Positions 61,601-64,000 of a stretch of 64,000 bases of DNA are shown here, in pieces. The notes beneath the pieces were generated by a model that worked only from the letters and a program-made list of their open reading frames with translations, searched no databases and was not told where the DNA came from. This DNA comes from Anoplolepis gracilipes. Taxonomy: Eukaryota > Arthropoda > Insecta > Hymenoptera > Formicidae. The first letter of the stretch is position 1. The number at the start of each line of letters is the position of its first letter. The position numbers and the translations under genes were made by a program. The stretch is from positions 4,858,001 through 4,922,000 of the forward strand of contig NC_132985.1 of assembly GCF_047496725.1 (NCBI RefSeq), written 5' to 3'.

Positions 61601-63913
61601 GTTTCCAGAATTATAAGTCCCAATATCGTACTGATCTCGCGGGCGTTCAGGCATCAGTTCATAATTCCCGACTGGGCGAGTTTCACGAAGCAGATCGAGG
61701 ATTTTTATTGGAAATGCAAGACAAACACCGAGGGCAAGGTCGCGTCCTATATACCACAATTAGCCAGAATGAATCCGGAATACTGGGGCGTCTCTGTGTG
61801 CACCATCGACGGCCAGCGATTCAGTATCGGTGACACTACAATACCGTTCACTCTTCAAAGTTGTAGCAAACCTTTAACCTATGCGATAGCCCTGGACAGA
61901 TTGGGTCCGGAAGTGGTACATCAATATGTTGGGCAAGAACCGTCCGGTAGAAATTTTAACGAGCTGGTGCTCGATCATAATAGTGAGTATTGGCTGATAT
62001 GATATAAATTACATAATTAATTAACCTTGTACAATTTAATTGATCAATTTAAATATATGATATTTAATGAATTATAAAATAATTAATTAATCAAAAATGT
62101 ATAATAATATATACAAGTCTTTGTAGACAAATGAAAAAACTTTAAATTTTTAATTTTTTTATAAGTTACATAATTAATTTCTGTTAATGATTTTTTTTTT
62201 TTTTTTTTTAGAAAAGCCGCACAATCCAATGATCAACGCTGGCGCGATATTAGTTTGCTCGCTTTTGAAAACGTTAGTCAAACCGGAAATGGGCCTGGCA
62301 GAGAAATTCGACTTTACAATGAACTACTTTAAGAGATTGGCTGGTGAAGAGAATCTCGGCTTCAACAACGCCGTTTTCTTATCGGAGCGAGAAGCAGCTG
62401 ACCGAAATTACGCTTTAGGATTTTACATGAGGGAATATAACTGTTATCCAGACAAGACAAATTTGCGCGAAATTATGGATTATTATTTCCAAGTAAATAT
62501 TCTTTTTGTATATAAAATGACGAAAACGAATTAAGTAAAGGATATTCCTTTAATTATTAAATATAATAAAATATTAAATATATTTCAATAAATGTATATT
62601 TATTTTAATAATAAATATATATTTTAATAAATTTAAATATATCAAAATATTTAATAATAAATATTAAATATTATATAAAAATAAAAATTGTGATTTTTTT
62701 TTTGTATTTTACAACAATTTAATAGATAAAGCATTGTTATTAAAATCTTTTTACAAACGCAAGTTTCCTTATATTATTAAACTGTTATATACTACATACA
62801 TTTCAGCATATATTTAATGCTTAGTACAATTCGCAACACTTACTTTAATTTCACTTATCGCGGACAATAGGAGTAAATCTAATCTTTAATTTCTATTTCG
62901 ATAACGATACATGTACGCAATATTGATAATATTGTCAATCTATTTTATATACGTATTAATAAATTTTATTTTTGTTGTCAAGTGTTGCGCCATGGAAGCG
63001 AATTGCGAGACGATGGCAGTGATAACAGCTACTCTAGCAAACGGTGGTATATGTCCGGTTACTGAAGAAAAAGTGTTAACACCGGACAGTGTTCGTGACG
63101 TATTAAGTCTTATGCACAGCTGTGGCATGTACGACTATAGCGGACAATTTGCGTTCAAAGTAAGTTTAAATAAAGCTACGGTGCATATAGGATAGATCGG
63201 ATATATTTTAATATTTATTATAATTTAATATATAAATATATAAAATTAATTATTTATGTTTGCTTTGTGTATATGAATATTATCAGTTTAGTTTAATAAC
63301 GGATTAATCATTCAATATAACGCAGAACATTATATTAAAGAATATAATTTACCTTAGGTTGGTATACCAGCGAAATCCGGTGTGTCGGGAAGCCTTTTGT
63401 TAGTAATTCCAAATGTCATGGGAATATGCACGTGGTCTCCACCGTTGGATCCGCTTGGAAATTCCTGTCGCGGTGTGCAGTTTTGCGAGGAGCTTGTGGG
63501 CGAATTTAACTTTCACAGGTTAACGATTCAGTCGATGAAAAATTAAATTCACCTTACTAAAAAACAATATAAGAGATTAAAAAAGTATCTCAACATTAAA
63601 ATAATGTTAGATTTAAAAAATGTATTTCCCTGATATTTTGATTATTATGAAATATTCTTTGAATATTTGTCTCAGCTTTATTTAATTTACATCATAAATA
63701 GATGTCACGAAATTTGAATTGCGTCTGTTCTTTATCATCGAAATTTCTTATATCAATTATTTTAGCCTGCTTATTGTGTGATCGCAGATATGATAACTTG
63801 AAGCATGCGACGAACAAGAAGGATCCTAGACGTCATAAATATGAAACGAAAGGTCTCTCGATCGTTAATCTTCTGTTTAGCGCTGCCAGTGGTGATGTCA
63901 CAGCGATGAGAAG
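55626..63913 (+). CDS. GLS: Glutaminase (phosphate-activated, GLS type), 3' end outside window
   Basis: Exons: 55,626-55,700; 57,150-57,244; 57,785-57,865; 61,050-61,149; 61,239-61,378; 61,609-61,982; 62,212-62,492; 62,983-63,159; 63,358-63,518; 63,788-63,913; about 536 codons to the edge. It hydrolyses glutamine to glutamate and ammonia in mitochondria. The first exon (MQGARMLKIMRIGANEFRRL) is arginine-rich without acids at the start, as in a transit peptide. The serine-dependent active site is intact: WGVSVCTIDGQR, LQSCSKPL (S-x-x-K near residue 248), NPMINAGAI, SEREAADRN, MDYYFQ, SCGMYDYSGQFAF and GIPAKSGVSGS. The missing C-terminus should hold ankyrin repeats; the last visible residues (GDVTAMRR) sit just before them. 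Confidence 0.95.
56847..56859. promoter_or_regulatory. Palindromic X-box (RFX-type site)
   Basis: GTTGCCTGGCAAC, a symmetric match to the RFX-factor X-box consensus, in GLS intron 1, 293 bases before exon 2. Confidence 0.45.
57785..57865 (+). CDS. GLS: GLS in-frame cassette exon or alternative start exon
   Basis: Eighty-one bases with phase 2 at both ends, so inclusion or skipping preserves the frame. It reads TMDDFEFSNRYSGTISDFKE and ends RSFR. The internal methionine could also serve as a start. It lies far (3.2 kb) from the next exon. Included in the 536-codon model, but its use is uncertain. Confidence 0.55.
58065..58111. repeat. 47-bp perfect palindrome
   Basis: Two 23-base arms (ACTTGTGAAATTACAAATAA... 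and its complement) separated by one base, in the GLS intron just upstream of the solo LTR. Confidence 0.9.
58204..59461. mobile_element. Solo LTR (1,258 bp) of an LTR retrotransposon
   Basis: Starts TGTTACGTCTTATGG and ends GGATCTGGACGTAACA, that is TG...CA ends with 7-base inverted termini TGTTACG/CGTAACA, flanked by a 4-bp TATA target duplication. No gag-pol sequence adjoins, so the internal part was lost by recombination. Size and 4-bp duplication fit Ty3/gypsy or BEL/Pao elements. Located in the GLS intron between exons 3 and 4. Confidence 0.82.
60281..60435 (+). CDS. GLS: GLS alternative first exon
   Basis: ATG at 60,281 opens 51 codons plus two bases (MPYIKAIEYDSKSNRQLAKV ... RMLARFL) and ends at AG/GTATAA, phase 2, which joins in frame to the exon at 61,050. 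It lies downstream of exons 1-3 and the solo LTR, so it would need its own promoter. The N-terminus has acidic residues early and no clear transit peptide, suggesting a differently located isoform, by inference. Confidence 0.5.
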
Positions 63914-64000
63914 GTGATATACTATTTTAGAACCTGTTTAGTAAAGATAAATGCGCGCCCGCGGAAATGCGTGGTTGTGGAGGTTTTTTTTTTCCATCGA

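Overview
The window is AT-rich eukaryotic (insect) nuclear DNA. Genes have many short exons with GT-AG introns, there are long (AT)n, (TC)n and 7-bp repeat tracts, and fold-back and LTR element remnants are present. The gene families and intron style suggest a hymenopteran, most likely an ant; this is inference, because no rRNA or mitochondrial marker is present. Exon joins were made by hand from splice sites and reading phase, so they are predictions.

Layout. (1) 1-11,050: a tandemly duplicated segment carrying three copies (A, B, C) of a small RWD-like protein gene that I tentatively relate to the kinetochore subunit CENP-P. A and B are broken. C is open for 412 codons and has a duplicated internal exon. 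The second segment also carries a 490-bp inverted-repeat element. (2) 11,648-23,640, minus strand: a 30-exon full-length ABCA-family transporter whose ATPase motifs are unusually degraded. (3) 24,657-27,488, plus: an intact membrane-anchored short-chain dehydrogenase/reductase (SDR16C/17-beta-HSD type), head to head with the ABCA gene. (4) 27.5-37.7 kb: repeats, including an 805-bp fold-back element, and a probable long 5' intron. (5) 37,728-39,903, plus: a second SDR that has lost its cofactor and catalytic motifs. (6) 40,623-42,321, minus: an OTU-family cysteine protease (deubiquitinase-like). (7) 44,023-52,282, plus: NKAIN, the Na+/K+-ATPase beta-subunit interacting membrane protein, with three alternative C-terminal ends. 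(8) 55,626-63,913, plus, running off the window: kidney/liver-type glutaminase (GLS) with alternative first exons and an intronic solo LTR.

These genes do not form a pathway. Local themes are duplication followed by decay (the RWD cluster, the SDR pair, duplicated splice sites) and alternative ends of otherwise conserved genes (NKAIN 3' ends, GLS 5' ends). The most distinctive signals are the decayed ABCA and SDR2 active sites, the RWD-like cluster, the NKAIN alternative tail exons and their upstream ORF, and a near-perfect 23-bp-stem hairpin in the last SDR2 intron.
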